The position numbers were made by a program, and so were the translations under genes. From Comamonadaceae bacterium (lineage in GTDB: Bacteria > Pseudomonadota > Gammaproteobacteria > Burkholderiales > Rhodocyclaceae): 53,776 nt of DNA. Below the pieces are notes generated by a model. That model ran no database searches. It had not been told where the DNA came from and saw only the letters and a program-made list of their open reading frames with translations. The stretch covers positions 1 to 53,776 of the forward strand of contig JANLJE010000033.1 in NCBI GenBank assembly GCA_029255645.1, read 5' to 3'. Positions 1 to 10,029 of this stretch are shown here, in pieces. The first letter of the stretch is position 1; every line of letters starts with the position of its first letter.

Positions 1-478
1 CGGCCACCAGGAAATCCCCCTTGCCCAGGCGGGCATTGGCCCCAGCCGCATTCAGGCGGCCACCGATGACGAAGGTGGGATCGAGTCCGCCTTCGGCAAG
101 GATGCTCGCCACCAGGCTGGTGGTGGTGGTCTTGCCGTGGGTGCCGGCAATGGCGATGCCCTGCTTGAGGCGCATCAGCTCGGCCAGCATCTGGGCCCGG
201 GGCACCACGGGGACATCGGCCAGGCGAGCTGCCACCACTTCCGGGTTGTCCGCCTTGACGGCGGTGGACACCACCACGGCATTGGCGCCCGCGATGTGGT
301 CGGCCGCATGACCGATGGCGACCCGGATACCCAGACTGGCCAGGCGCTGGGTGGTGGAAGTGGTGGCCAGGTCGGAACCGGACACGGTGTAGCCCAGGTT
401 GGCCAGCACCTCGGCGATGCCGCTCATGCCGGAACCGCCGATGCCGACGAAATGGATATGTTTGACCTTGTGTTTCAC
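1..478 (-). CDS. murC: UDP-N-acetylmuramate-L-alanine ligase MurC (N-terminal part only)
   Basis: Cytoplasmic ligase that adds L-alanine to UDP-MurNAc, the first amino-acid step of the peptidoglycan stem peptide. Only about 159 residues are present; the gene continues past the left edge. The N-terminus shows the glycine-rich nucleotide fold [17 protein letters not shown], and further on the Mur-ligase ATP loop [11 protein letters not shown], whose GTHGKTT form is typical of MurC. The GTG start at 478 overlaps the murG stop by four bases (GTGA), which fixes the start and implies translational coupling. It is the last dcw gene visible in this window. Confidence 0.95.
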   Translation of the reverse strand, partial: MKHKVKHIHFVGIGGSGMSGIAEVLANLGYTVSGSDLATTSTTQRLASLGIRVAIGHAADHIAGANAVVVSTAVKADNPEVVAARLADVPVVPRAQMLAELMRLKQGIAIAGTHGKTTTTSLVASILAEGGLDPTFVIGGRLNAAGANARLGKGDFLVA

Positions 479-1545
479 TTGGCAATCTCTTTGCAAACTT
501 GAGCCACGTCACGGGCGGCATCAGGGCGGGCCAGGGCCCGGGCCTTCCCGGCCATCTCCTGCAACTGGCTGCGGCTGTAATTGCCGATCAGGGCGACCGA
601 TTCCGGCGTCAAGTCGGCCTGCGGCAACAAGAAGGCGCCGCCGGCCAGGGTGAGGAAGCGGGCGTTGCTGGTCTGGTGGTCATCCACCGCATGGGGATAG
701 GGCACCAGAATCGCCGGCACCCCTACCGCCGCCAGTTCGGCCACGGTCAAGGCGCCGGAACGGCAGATCACCAGATCGGCCCAGGCATAGGCCCCGGCCA
801 TGTCGTCGATGAAGCTGACGCAGTGGGCCTGGACCCCGGCCTCGGCATAGTGGCGCTCCAAGGCCGCCAGGTGCTTCTCGCCGGACTGGTGCACCACCTT
901 CGGGCGCAGGGCCGGCTCCATCAGGGCGAGCCCCTTGGGAATGATCTCGTTGAGCACCTGGGCGCCGAGGCTGCCTCCCACCACCAGCAGGTTGAGGGGG
1001 CCGTCCCGCCCGGCCAGGCGTTCGGCGGGGGGCGCGACCCGGATGATTTCCTCGCGCACCGGATTGCCCACCCAGATGCCTTTCTTCAGGACTTCCGGAA
1101 AGCCGGTCAGCACCCGGTCCGCCACCCTGGCCAGCACCCGGTTTGCCAGCCCCGGCACGGAATTCTGTTCGTGGATCACCAGGGGAATGCCCAGCAGCTT
1201 CGCCATCATGCCGCCCGGGAAGGCCACATAACCGCCCATGCCCAGCACCACATCGGGCCGCACCCGGCGTAACCCGGCCAGGGCCTGGCCAAAGCCCTTG
1301 AGCAGATTGATGGGCAACATGAGCTTTCGGGCCAGCCCCTTGCCACGCAGGGCGTCAAAACGCACATACACCATCTCGAAGCCATGCTGGGGCACGAGGC
1401 GCGCCTCCATGCTGCCCGGCTTGCCCAGCCACAGCACCTTCCAGCCCTCGTCGCGCAGCTGCTGGGCCACGGCCAGGGCCGGAAAGATATGGCCACCGGT
1501 GCCGCCGGCCATGATCAGGATGGATTTGCGGGAATGGCGGCTCAC
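475..1545 (-). CDS. murG: MurG, lipid I N-acetylglucosaminyltransferase
   Basis: Peripheral inner-membrane GT28 glycosyltransferase that transfers GlcNAc from UDP-GlcNAc to lipid I to make lipid II. The 356-residue product has the usual family length. Visible motifs are the N-terminal loop [14 protein letters not shown], the middle GGYVAFPGG, the second loop VVGGSLGAQ, and the donor-site region [23 protein letters not shown] followed by DDHQ. The open frame extends far upstream inside ftsW, but the GTG at 1545 overlaps the ftsW stop (GTGA) and gives a normal N-terminus ([15 protein letters not shown]), so it was chosen. It lies between ftsW and murC in the dcw operon. Confidence 0.97.
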   Translation of the reverse strand: MSRHSRKSILIMAGGTGGHIFPALAVAQQLRDEGWKVLWLGKPGSMEARLVPQHGFEMVYVRFDALRGKGLARKLMLPINLLKGFGQALAGLRRVRPDVVLGMGGYVAFPGGMMAKLLGIPLVIHEQNSVPGLANRVLARVADRVLTGFPEVLKKGIWVGNPVREEIIRVAPPAERLAGRDGPLNLLVVGGSLGAQVLNEIIPKGLALMEPALRPKVVHQSGEKHLAALERHYAEAGVQAHCVSFIDDMAGAYAWADLVICRSGALTVAELAAVGVPAILVPYPHAVDDHQTSNARFLTLAGGAFLLPQADLTPESVALIGNYSRSQLQEMAGKARALARPDAARDVAQVCKEIAK

Positions 1546-2705
1546 AGCTTGCCTCCGCGCATCAATTGCCGGTTTTCCCAATCCACCCGGAGCAAGATGG
1601 CCAGCGCGACGCAGTTTGCGACGATGCCCGAGCCGCCGAAACTCATGAGCGGCAAGGTCAGGCCCTTGGTCGGCAAGAGCCCCATGTTGACGCCCATGTT
1701 GATGAAACTCTGGAGCCCGATCCAGGTGCCGATGCCCATGGCCACCAGGGCCGGATACAGGCGCTCCAGCTGCACACACTGGCGCCCCACGGCAAAGGCG
1801 CGGTGCACCAGGAGGGCGAACAAGCTCACCACCACCAGCACGCCGACAAAGCCCAGCTCCTCGGCGATCACGGCCAGCAGGAAGTCGGTGTGGGCCTCGG
1901 GCAGATAGAACAGTTTTTCGACGCTGGCCCCCAGCCCGACGCCGGAGAACTCGCCCCGGCCAAAGGCGATCAAGGCATGCGAGAGCTGATAGCCCTTGCC
2001 ATAGGCGTCCGACCAGGGGTCCATGAAACCGAACAGCCGGTCGCGCCGGTAGGGGGAAACGATGATCAGGATGGCAAAAGCGGCCAGCAGGAAGACGAAC
2101 AGGAAGGCGAACAGGCGGGCCTTCATGCCGCCCAGGAACAAGATGCCGACGGCGACGGCGATGATGACCACGAAGGCGCCGAAGTCCGGCTCTTTCAAGA
2201 GCAGCCCGCCGACCAGGGCCATGGCGGCGGCCATGGGCAGAAAGGCCTGCTTCAGGTCGTGCATGACTTCCATCTTGCGCACCGTGTAATCGGCGGTGTA
2301 GAGCACGGCAAACAGCTTCACCAGTTCCGAGGGTTGCAAATTCACCACCCCCAGCGGCAGCCAGCGCCGGGCGCCATTCACTTCCCTGCCGATGCCGGGG
2401 ATGAGCACGATGGCCAGGAGCAGCACGCCCACCAAAAAGAGCCAGGGCGATGCTTTTTGCCATGTGCTCAGGGGCACCTGGAAGGCCATGGCCGCAGCGA
2501 TCAGGCCGATGCCGAGGAAAACCCCGTGGCGCACGAGAAAGTAGGCCGGCTGGTTGCCGAAGGCCCGGTTACCCTCGGCAAAGGCGATCGAGGCGGAATA
2601 CACCATCACCAGGCCCAGCATCAGCAGCAGGAGGCCGCTCCAGAGCAGGGCCGGGTCGATCTCGGCGATCTGGCGGCGGGGCGAATCGAGGGCTTCGACG
2701 ATCAT
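1542..2705 (-). CDS. ftsW: FtsW, septal peptidoglycan glycosyltransferase (SEDS family)
   Basis: Polytopic inner-membrane SEDS protein that polymerises lipid II at the division septum with FtsI. The 387-residue product begins with a short cytoplasmic tail (MIVEALDSPRRQIAEIDP) followed by about ten hydrophobic segments. Family signatures seen include GIGREVNGARRWL, NLQPSELVKL, KEPDFG and, near the C-terminus, LPTKGLTLPLMSFGGSG. The ATG overlaps the murD stop (ATGA) and the stop overlaps the murG GTG. It is the SEDS partner of the FtsI encoded upstream in the same operon. Confidence 0.97.
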   Translation of the reverse strand: MIVEALDSPRRQIAEIDPALLWSGLLLLMLGLVMVYSASIAFAEGNRAFGNQPAYFLVRHGVFLGIGLIAAAMAFQVPLSTWQKASPWLFLVGVLLLAIVLIPGIGREVNGARRWLPLGVVNLQPSELVKLFAVLYTADYTVRKMEVMHDLKQAFLPMAAAMALVGGLLLKEPDFGAFVVIIAVAVGILFLGGMKARLFAFLFVFLLAAFAILIIVSPYRRDRLFGFMDPWSDAYGKGYQLSHALIAFGRGEFSGVGLGASVEKLFYLPEAHTDFLLAVIAEELGFVGVLVVVSLFALLVHRAFAVGRQCVQLERLYPALVAMGIGTWIGLQSFINMGVNMGLLPTKGLTLPLMSFGGSGIVANCVALAILLRVDWENRQLMRGGKL

Positions 2706-4057
2706 GCCCCACCCTCCAGTTTGTGCACCGCCGCCACGAAAGCTTCGGCGCGGTGCGCGTAATTACGATACATGTCGAGACTGGCGCAGGCCGGCGAAAG
2801 CAGCACGCAATCCCCGGGCCGGGCCTGGGCCGCCAGCCAGGTCACGGCGCCTTCCATGTCGGCAAAGCGCTGCATCGGCAGGCCGCAAGCGGCGATGGCG
2901 GATTCGATGGCGGGGGCATCCCGGCCGATCAGGGCGACGGCCCGGCCATGCCGTTCCAGGGCCGGCTCGAGCGGCGAGAAATCCTGGCCCTTGCCTTCGC
3001 CACCGAGGATGATGGCGACCGGCCGGCCCATGCCGGCGAGGGCGGCCAGGGTGGCGCCGACATTGGTGCCCTTGGAATCATCGACATAGCGCACGCCGCC
3101 GATCTCGGCCACCGGCGTGACCCGGTGCGCCAGGCCCTTGAAGGTCTTCAAGGCGGGCAACACCCGCTCGGCCTCGACGCCGATGGCGGCGCAAAGCGCC
3201 AGGGCGGCCATGGCATTGGCTGCGTTGTGCAGACCCGCGATGGGCAGTTCGTCAAGACCAAGGAGGCGTTTTTCGCCCAGGTAGAGGGCGTTGTCCTTGA
3301 GGCCGTAATGGCCGGGCCGGGGCGGCGGATTGAGGCCGAAGGTCACGAGGCCGGCGCCGCAGCCGCCCAGGGAGAGACTCCAGTCGTCATCGCGGTTCAG
3401 CACCCGCACCGGCCTGCCCTGGAAGATGCGGGCCTTGGCGGCGGCATAGTCGGCCAAGCCGTGGTAGCGGTCGAGATGATCCTCGCTCAGATTCAGCATG
3501 GCGGCGGCGTCCGCATCGAGGTGATACGTGGTTTCGAGCTGAAAGCTGGAGAGTTCCAGCACCCAGGCGGCCGGCAGCTTGCCTTCGTCCAGGGCGGCCA
3601 TCAGGGCATCGAGCAGCGCCGGGGAGATGTTGCCGCAGGCCACGGCGGGCACCCCCGCGCCGTTCAGGAGATGGGCGGTGAGCGCCGTGGTGGTGGTCTT
3701 GCCGTTACTGCCGGTGATGGCGAGGAGCCTGGCATCGGGCTGGTAGCGGGCGAGGCCCGCGACGAACAGCTCCACTTCGGAGAGCACCGGCACGGTGGCG
3801 GCGGCGATTTCCGGGGTGGTCTTGGGCACGCCGGGCGAAAGGGCGATGGCATCGATGCCGGCAAAGCTTTCCGCCCGGAAGGGGCCAGTCAGCAGTTTTG
3901 CGTCGGGCACGGCCGCGGCGAGGTCCTGCCGCTTGGGCGGATCGAGGCGGCTATCGGCGACACGCACCCGGGCGCCCTGGCGATCGAGCCATCTGGCCAT
4001 CGCCAGGCCCGATTCGCCGAGCCCGATCACGAGGAAGGTTCTGCCCTTTGGTTCCAT
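2702..4057 (-). CDS. murD: MurD, UDP-N-acetylmuramoyl-L-alanine-D-glutamate ligase
   Basis: Cytoplasmic ATP-dependent ligase adding D-glutamate to UDP-MurNAc-L-Ala. The product has 451 residues, as expected. It shows an N-terminal nucleotide fold (LVIGLGESGLAMARWL), the ATP loop [29 protein letters not shown] in the central domain, and the C-terminal region with DDSKGTN and LLSPACASLDMY. The frame runs further upstream through mraY, but the ATG at 4057, five bases after the mraY stop, gives the standard N-terminus. The murD-mraY spacing is one of the few non-overlapping junctions in the cluster. Confidence 0.97.
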   Translation of the reverse strand: MEPKGRTFLVIGLGESGLAMARWLDRQGARVRVADSRLDPPKRQDLAAAVPDAKLLTGPFRAESFAGIDAIALSPGVPKTTPEIAAATVPVLSEVELFVAGLARYQPDARLLAITGSNGKTTTTALTAHLLNGAGVPAVACGNISPALLDALMAALDEGKLPAAWVLELSSFQLETTYHLDADAAAMLNLSEDHLDRYHGLADYAAAKARIFQGRPVRVLNRDDDWSLSLGGCGAGLVTFGLNPPPRPGHYGLKDNALYLGEKRLLGLDELPIAGLHNAANAMAALALCAAIGVEAERVLPALKTFKGLAHRVTPVAEIGGVRYVDDSKGTNVGATLAALAGMGRPVAIILGGEGKGQDFSPLEPALERHGRAVALIGRDAPAIESAIAACGLPMQRFADMEGAVTWLAAQARPGDCVLLSPACASLDMYRNYAHRAEAFVAAVHKLEGGA

Positions 4058-4062
4058 ATTCT

Positions 4063-5166
4063 TTAGCGCAACTTCAGGGTGGAAAGGCCGATCAGCACCA
4101 GGATGATGGTGATGATCCAAAAGCGCACGACGACCTGGGTTTCCTTCCAGCCGGTCTGCTCGAAATGGTGGTGCAAGGGCGCCATGCGCAGGATGCGCCG
4201 GCCCTGGCCGAAGCGCTTCCTGGTGTATTTGAACCAGCCCACCTGCAGCATCACCGACAGGGTTTCCACGACGAACACCCCGCCCATGATGAACAGCACG
4301 ATTTCCTGGCGCACGATCACGGCGACGCAGCCCAGGGCGGCGCCCAGGGCGAGGGCGCCGACATCCCCCATGAACACTTCCGCCGGGTAGGCGTTGAACC
4401 AGAGAAAGCCGAGCCCGGCCCCGGCGATGGCGCCGAGCAGGATGCAAAGCTCCCCCGCCCCGGGCACATAGGGCACGAACAGGTACTTGGCATAGACGGC
4501 GTTGCCGGCCACATAGGCAAAGATGGCAAAGGCCGAAGCCACCATCACGGTCGGCATGATCGCCAGGCCATCGAGGCCGTCGGTGAGGTTGACCGCGTTG
4601 GAGGTGCCGACGATGACGAAATAGGTGAGCACCACGAAGCCCCAGATGCCCAGGGGCAGGGCGACACTCTTGAAGAAGGGCACGATCAGTTCGGTCTGGG
4701 CCGGCACCTGGGCCGAGAAGGCGATGAACAGGGCCGCCCCCAGCCCGAGGAGCGACTGCCAGAAGAACTTCCAGCGCGAGGACAGGCCGTTCGGGTCGCG
4801 GTACACCACCTTCTTCCAGTCGTCATACCAGCCGATGATGCCGAACCCCAGGGTGACGACCAGCACCGTCCACACATACTTGTTGGTCAGGTCGCCCCAG
4901 AGCAAGGTGGTGATGCCGATGGCGATCAGGATCAACACCCCGCCCATGGTCGGGGTGCCGGACTTGCAAAGATGGGTCTGCGGCCCATCCGTGCGCACCG
5001 CCTGGCCGATCTTCTTGGCCGCCAGCCAGCGGATCACCGCCGGCCCCATGATCAGGGAAAAGAACAGCGCGGTCATGGCGGCCAGCATGGTGCGCAGGGT
5101 GATGTAGTTGAAGACGTTGAAGGTCCGGATGTCCTGGGCCAGCCACTGGGTCAGCAAGAGCAGCAT
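4063..5166 (-). CDS. mraY: MraY, phospho-MurNAc-pentapeptide translocase
   Basis: Integral membrane enzyme that joins UDP-MurNAc-pentapeptide to undecaprenyl phosphate, forming lipid I. The 367-residue product is predicted to have about ten membrane segments. Diagnostic motifs are [10 protein letters not shown], the aspartate-rich [21 protein letters not shown], and [15 protein letters not shown], with [13 protein letters not shown] near the C-terminus (the HHH motif). The ATG shares one base with the murF stop (TGATG). Confidence 0.98.
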   Translation of the reverse strand: MLLLLTQWLAQDIRTFNVFNYITLRTMLAAMTALFFSLIMGPAVIRWLAAKKIGQAVRTDGPQTHLCKSGTPTMGGVLILIAIGITTLLWGDLTNKYVWTVLVVTLGFGIIGWYDDWKKVVYRDPNGLSSRWKFFWQSLLGLGAALFIAFSAQVPAQTELIVPFFKSVALPLGIWGFVVLTYFVIVGTSNAVNLTDGLDGLAIMPTVMVASAFAIFAYVAGNAVYAKYLFVPYVPGAGELCILLGAIAGAGLGFLWFNAYPAEVFMGDVGALALGAALGCVAVIVRQEIVLFIMGGVFVVETLSVMLQVGWFKYTRKRFGQGRRILRMAPLHHHFEQTGWKETQVVVRFWIITIILVLIGLSTLKLR

Positions 5167-6539
5167 CAGTCGGTCTCCTTTGCCGTTTCGGGGGGGGCCA
5201 ACAGCGCCTGCACGATGCGTTCCATCTTCATGAAGCGGGAGCCCTTCACCAGCACCGTGGTGCCGCCCTCCAGTTCCGGCAGGAGGGCCTGCACCAGGGC
5301 TTCCACTGTCTTGAAGTGGCGCGCGCCCTCGCCGAAGTTGCGCACCGCCTGCTGACTAGCCTCGCCCAGGGCATAGAGCCGGTCGATGCCCTGGCTCTTG
5401 GCGTAACCGCCGATTTCATCGTGATACTGGGCGCAGGCCTCGCCGATTTCGCCCATGTCGCCCAGCACCAGGATCTGCCGCCCCACGGTGGAGGCCAGCA
5501 CGTCGATGCCGGCCCGAACGGAATCGGGGTTGGCATTGTAGGTGTCGTCGAGCAGCATGGCGCCGCGGATTCCGGCCCGGCGTTGCAGGCGCCCCTTGAC
5601 GCCGGCAAAGTTGGCCAGCCCCGTCGCCACCGTATCCAGGTCCAGGCCAGCGGCCAGGGCCACGGCAGCGGCGGCCAGCGCATTGCGGGCATTGTGGCGG
5701 CCCGCAGCCTGCAGTTCGATGCTGCGGCTACCGTCGCGGGTTTCCAGCCTCAAGCGGGTATCCAGGCCATGCAGCTGCACCCGGCCGGCAACATCGGCCG
5801 CCTGATCCAGGCCAAAACCCAGGACCGGACGACCACGGTTGAGATTGCGCCAAAGGTCGGCATAGGCATCGTCGCAGTTGATGACGGCCACCCCATCCTG
5901 GCCCAGTCCTTCGTAGATGGAGGCCTTCTCCCGAGCCACGCCATCCAGGCAGCCCATGCCCTCCAGGTGGGCGCGCTGGGCATTGGTCACCACCGCCACC
6001 GTGGGCTGGGCGATGCGGGTCAGGTAGGCGATTTCGCCCGGGCTGTTCATGCCCATTTCCACCACGGCGGCCCGGTGTCCGGGCTCCAGCCCGAGAAGGG
6101 TCAGTGGCAGGCCGATGTCATTATTGAGGTTGCCCTGGGTGACCAGCACCTGTTCCCCATAAGCCACCCGGAAGATGGCGGCGATCATTTCCTTGGTCGT
6201 GGTCTTGCCATTGGAACCGGTCACCGCCACCAGGGGAATGTCGAAACGCTGGCGCCAGGCCGAGGCCATGCGCCCCAGGGCGAGCCGGGTGTCGTCCACG
6301 ACGATGGCGGGCACGCCGGCGGGCAGCCCCTCCTCCCGGGCCACCAGCAGGGCGGCCGCGCCTTGCTGCACGGCCATCTGCAGATAGTCGTGGGCGTCGA
6401 AACGCTCTCCCTTCAGGGCCACGAACAACTGGCCGCTACAGTCCTTGCGGCTGTCGGTACTGACGCCATGAAGAGTCAGATCGGCGCCGATCAGGCGCCC
6501 TTCCAGCGCTGCGGCAATTTCGCTCAGAGTCCAGCGCAT
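5166..6539 (-). CDS. murF: MurF, UDP-MurNAc-tripeptide-D-alanyl-D-alanine ligase
   Basis: Cytoplasmic ligase that adds D-Ala-D-Ala to UDP-MurNAc-tripeptide, completing the pentapeptide. The product has 457 residues. The N-terminal substrate domain contains [26 protein letters not shown], followed by the ATP loop [13 protein letters not shown] and, later, [16 protein letters not shown] and LGDMGEIGE, all typical of MurF. The ATG follows directly after the murE stop codon. Confidence 0.97.
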   Translation of the reverse strand: MRWTLSEIAAALEGRLIGADLTLHGVSTDSRKDCSGQLFVALKGERFDAHDYLQMAVQQGAAALLVAREEGLPAGVPAIVVDDTRLALGRMASAWRQRFDIPLVAVTGSNGKTTTKEMIAAIFRVAYGEQVLVTQGNLNNDIGLPLTLLGLEPGHRAAVVEMGMNSPGEIAYLTRIAQPTVAVVTNAQRAHLEGMGCLDGVAREKASIYEGLGQDGVAVINCDDAYADLWRNLNRGRPVLGFGLDQAADVAGRVQLHGLDTRLRLETRDGSRSIELQAAGRHNARNALAAAAVALAAGLDLDTVATGLANFAGVKGRLQRRAGIRGAMLLDDTYNANPDSVRAGIDVLASTVGRQILVLGDMGEIGEACAQYHDEIGGYAKSQGIDRLYALGEASQQAVRNFGEGARHFKTVEALVQALLPELEGGTTVLVKGSRFMKMERIVQALLAPPETAKETD

Positions 6540-8012
6540 TTACGCCACCTTCCTGTTTTCGTTACGGGCCGCCAGGGCCCGCCGGGCTTGTTCTCCATCC
6601 GCAAAGGGATGGCGCACCCCGGCAATTTCCTGGTAGGGCTCGTGGCCCTTGCCAGCAATCAGGATCACGTCCTGCGCTCCGGCGCCGCGCACCACCCCGG
6701 CGATGGCCCGGCCCCGGTCGGCCTCGACCCGGGCGCCCGGGGCGCCTTGGCGGATGGCATCGATGATGTCCATGGGGTTTTCGCTGCGCGGATTGTCGCT
6801 GCTGATCCAGGCTTCATCGGCCAGGGCCGCGGCCACCTCGCCCATCAGCGGGCGCTTGCCCGGGTCCCGGTCGCCACCACAGCCAAAGAGGCACAGCAGC
6901 CGTCCGCCCCGAGCCGTGGCCAGCGGCCGTAGCGCCGCCAGGGCATTGGCCAGGGCATCCGGGGTATGGGCGTAATCCACCAGCACCAGCGGCTCCCCCG
7001 TGCCGCCGTAACGCTCCATGCGTCCAGGGGGCGGGGTCAGGCGGGCCAGACGCTCCGCCGTGGCCCGCGGCTCCAGCCCCCGGTCCAGCAACACCGCGGC
7101 GACGGCCAGCAGATTGGCAATGTTGTAGGCCCCCACCAGCGCGGTTTCCACCGCGGCATTCCCCCACGGGGTCTGCAATTCGAAGGCCTGGCCGCTCGCC
7201 GTCGCCACGAGCCGGGCGGCGCGCAGCACGGCCGGCAGGTCGCGGCGCCCTTCCAGGCTGTAGCCGATCACCCGGTCCGCCGTACTGGTGCGCGCCAGCT
7301 GCTGCCCCAGGGCATCGTCCAGATTGATCACCGCCAGGCGCAAACCGGGCCAGCGGAACAGCTTTGCCTTGGCGGCGCCATAGGCTTCCAGGGTGCCGTG
7401 GTAGTCGAGGTGATCGCGGGTCAGATTGCTGAAGAGGGCCGTATCGACCCGGCAACCGTTGATGCGGCCCTCTTCGATGCCGATGGAACTGACCTCCAGG
7501 GCGCAGGCTTTGGCCCCCTGCTCCCCCTGTCCGGCGAGGAGCCGGGCGAGAGTGGTCGCTTCCGGAGTGGTGAAACCGGTTGGCTCCAGTTGCCCGGGGA
7601 AACCCGCCCCCAAGGTGCCAATGCTCGAACAGGGCTCCGGATAGACCTGGGCCAGCCACTGGCTGATGGTGGTCTTGCCGTTGGTGCCGGTGACCGCCAA
7701 CAGGGCCACGGATTCACTCGGCCGGCCCGCCAGTTCATGAGCCAGGGGGCCCGCCAGCGCACGCAGGCCGGGTACTTCCAGATGAGGCACCTGCCAGTCC
7801 GGATTCCAGGCGAAACCGCCGCCGGGCTCCCAGCACACGGCCGCCGCACCGGCGGCCAGGGCTTCGGCGATGTACTGCCGTCCATCCGCCCCATGACCGG
7901 GATAGGCCAGGAACAGTTCGCCCGGACGTACCTGACGGCTGTCATCCATCGCGCCCGTCAGGCCAGCGGACGACAGTCCCAGTTGCGCCAGCAGCAGGCT
8001 CGCCCCGGTCAT
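6540..8012 (-). CDS. murE: MurE, UDP-MurNAc-L-Ala-D-Glu-meso-diaminopimelate ligase
   Basis: Cytoplasmic ligase adding the third stem residue. Of the 490 residues, the ATP loop is VTGTNGKTTISQWLA and the specificity motif reads DNPRSENP. The DNPR form is the known signature for meso-diaminopimelate rather than lysine, matching a Gram-negative wall. The N-terminal domain has DDSRQVRPGELFLAYPGHGADG. The ATG at 8012 overlaps the ftsI stop (ATGA). Confidence 0.97.
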   Translation of the reverse strand: MTGASLLLAQLGLSSAGLTGAMDDSRQVRPGELFLAYPGHGADGRQYIAEALAAGAAAVCWEPGGGFAWNPDWQVPHLEVPGLRALAGPLAHELAGRPSESVALLAVTGTNGKTTISQWLAQVYPEPCSSIGTLGAGFPGQLEPTGFTTPEATTLARLLAGQGEQGAKACALEVSSIGIEEGRINGCRVDTALFSNLTRDHLDYHGTLEAYGAAKAKLFRWPGLRLAVINLDDALGQQLARTSTADRVIGYSLEGRRDLPAVLRAARLVATASGQAFELQTPWGNAAVETALVGAYNIANLLAVAAVLLDRGLEPRATAERLARLTPPPGRMERYGGTGEPLVLVDYAHTPDALANALAALRPLATARGGRLLCLFGCGGDRDPGKRPLMGEVAAALADEAWISSDNPRSENPMDIIDAIRQGAPGARVEADRGRAIAGVVRGAGAQDVILIAGKGHEPYQEIAGVRHPFADGEQARRALAARNENRKVA

Positions 8013-9760
8013 ACCACTCCCTCCTTCTTGCCGTCCGTCACCTGCTGCACCGGGGCGTCGGGTGCAATCCCCATGGTGCGCAGGGCGCCCGCTGTAATCT
8101 GGGAAAACACCGGACCTGCCACGCTGCCGCCAAAATACTTGCCGGACGAGGGTTCATCCACCATCACCGCGACGATGAAGCGCGGTTCCGACATGGGCGC
8201 AATGCCCACAAAGGAAGCCACGTAGCGGTGGGCGTAGAACCCGCCTTCCAGCTTGTGGGCCGTGCCGGTCTTACCGCCCACCCGGTAGCCGGGCACCTGG
8301 GCCTGAGGCGCCGTGCCGCCGGGGCCGACGACCATTTCCAGCATGGTGCGGACTTCCCGCACCGTCTGCGGCGAAAACACCTGCACTCCCCGGGGCGGCG
8401 GCTGTTCCAGCTTCTGCAAGGAAAGGGGCAGCAGGTCCCCGTCCCGGGCGAACACCAGATAGGCCCGGGCGAGCTGGATCAGACTGACGGAGATGCCGTG
8501 GCCGTAGGCCATGGTGGCCTGCTCGATCGGACGCCAGTGCTTCCAGGGCCGCAGGCGGCCGCCCACCTCACCGGGAAAACCCAGGGCCGGCGGGGTGCCA
8601 AAGCCCAGGGTATCGAACATCTCCCACATTTCCTTGGGCGCGAAGGTGGACGCAATCTTCACCGCGCCGACGTTGGAGGATTTCTGGATCACCTGGGCCA
8701 CGGTCAGGGCACCATGGGGGTGAGAATCGGAAATCGTGGCCCCGCCAATGGTGATGTGCCCCGGGGCACAGTCGATGATGGAGTCGAAACGGAACTTGCC
8801 CTTTTCCAGGGCCAGGGCCACCGTGAAAGGCTTCATGGTGGAGCCCGGCTCGAAGCTATCGGTGACGGCGCGGTTGCGCAGCTGCGGCCCGGTGAGCCGG
8901 GCCCGGTTGTTGGGGTTGTAGGAAGGCCAGTTGGCCAGGGCCAGGATTTCCCCGGTTTTCGCATCGATCACCACCGCCCCGCCCGCCTTGGCCTGATTGT
9001 CCTGCACCGCCTGTTTGACCGCCGAAAAGGCCAGGTACTGGATCTTGGAATCCAGGGCCAGGCGGATGTCCTTGCCATCTTGCGGCGGCCGCATGCTGCC
9101 CACATCCTCGACGATCTGGCCGCGCCGGTCGCGAATGACGCTGCGACTGCCGGGGTGCCCCATCAGCGCCGGCTGATAGGCCAGTTCCACGCCCTCCAGG
9201 CCGCGATCATCGACCCCGGTAAACCCGACGATATGCGCCACCATCTCGCCCGCCGGGTAATAGCGGCGAAATTCCTTGCTTTGGTGCACGCCCGGCAACT
9301 TCAGGGCCGCGATCCGATCCGCCGTTTCGGGCGGCACCTGACGCTGCAGATAGACAAAATTCTTGTCGCTCGCCAGGTGCCGCTGCAATTCCTTCACATC
9401 CATGTCCAGCAGGCCCGCCAGACTCCTGACCTGGAGCGGCTCCAGCTTGCCGGCATCGACCGGAATGGCCCAGACCGACTTCATGGGCGTGCTGATGGCG
9501 AGCAGATCGCCATTGCGGTCGAGAATCTTGCCCCGCGAGGCAGACACTTCCAGATCGCGCAGGTAGCGGGATTCACCCTGGCCCTGCAAAAACTCGTTAT
9601 TCACCACCTGCAGATAGAAAGCCCGCCCCAGCAAGGCCGCGAACAGGCCCAGAAACACCAGGCCGGCCAGGCGCGAGCGCCAGCCCGGCAACGCCAGTTG
9701 CAGCAAGGGGCTCTCGCTGAAGCGATGCGCCCGGGAAGTATGGCGGCGACGCACGGCCAT
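8009..9760 (-). CDS. ftsI: FtsI / PBP3, septal peptidoglycan transpeptidase
   Basis: Bitopic class B penicillin-binding protein that cross-links septal peptidoglycan. In the 583 residues there is a cytoplasmic N-tail rich in Arg, one membrane anchor (about residues 32-52), a dimerisation/pedestal domain, and the transpeptidase domain. The catalytic motifs are all visible: SxxK as STMK, SSN in QKSSNVG, and KTGT in GGKTGTAHK. It shares one base with the ftsL stop and overlaps the murE start by four bases, so ftsL-ftsI-murE are translationally linked. Confidence 0.98.
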   Translation of the reverse strand: MAVRRRHTSRAHRFSESPLLQLALPGWRSRLAGLVFLGLFAALLGRAFYLQVVNNEFLQGQGESRYLRDLEVSASRGKILDRNGDLLAISTPMKSVWAIPVDAGKLEPLQVRSLAGLLDMDVKELQRHLASDKNFVYLQRQVPPETADRIAALKLPGVHQSKEFRRYYPAGEMVAHIVGFTGVDDRGLEGVELAYQPALMGHPGSRSVIRDRRGQIVEDVGSMRPPQDGKDIRLALDSKIQYLAFSAVKQAVQDNQAKAGGAVVIDAKTGEILALANWPSYNPNNRARLTGPQLRNRAVTDSFEPGSTMKPFTVALALEKGKFRFDSIIDCAPGHITIGGATISDSHPHGALTVAQVIQKSSNVGAVKIASTFAPKEMWEMFDTLGFGTPPALGFPGEVGGRLRPWKHWRPIEQATMAYGHGISVSLIQLARAYLVFARDGDLLPLSLQKLEQPPPRGVQVFSPQTVREVRTMLEMVVGPGGTAPQAQVPGYRVGGKTGTAHKLEGGFYAHRYVASFVGIAPMSEPRFIVAVMVDEPSSGKYFGGSVAGPVFSQITAGALRTMGIAPDAPVQQVTDGKKEGVV

Positions 9761-10029
9761 CAGCGCCCTCCGCCTGGCAAATACACCGGCGAGACACGCG
9801 CCGGCACCACCATCTTCAGCCGTTCCCGGGCGATTTTCTCGATGCGCGAATGGGTCGCCCAGGTGGATAGTTCCAGTTGCAACTGGTCATACTCGACATC
9901 CAGTTGCCGGGCGCGCTCCTGCTCGGCCTCGAGGGCCTGAAAGAGCTTGCGCGCCTTGTGCTGGGAAGTCACCGTCCCCAGCGCGCACATCACCGCCACC
10001 AGTAACAGGATCATATTGAAACGCAACAT
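9760..10029 (-). CDS. ftsL: FtsL, divisome bitopic protein
   Basis: An 89-residue protein with a very short N-terminus, one hydrophobic segment (MILLLVAVMCALGTV, about residues 6-20) and a periplasmic region with heptad-like charged/leucine spacing (KLFQALEAEQERARQLDVEYDQLQLELS), as in FtsL coiled coils that pair with FtsB. Sequence conservation in this family is low; the call rests on size, topology and position between rsmH and ftsI. Start and stop each share one base with a neighbour (TGATG). Confidence 0.92.
   Translation of the reverse strand: MLRFNMILLLVAVMCALGTVTSQHKARKLFQALEAEQERARQLDVEYDQLQLELSTWATHSRIEKIARERLKMVVPARVSPVYLPGGGR

Noticed and set aside
1566-9940. Several plus-strand open frames of 400-570 codons opposite the dcw genes
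   Set aside because: All lie fully antisense to mur/fts genes with intact motifs and show the biased composition of reverse-frame translations.
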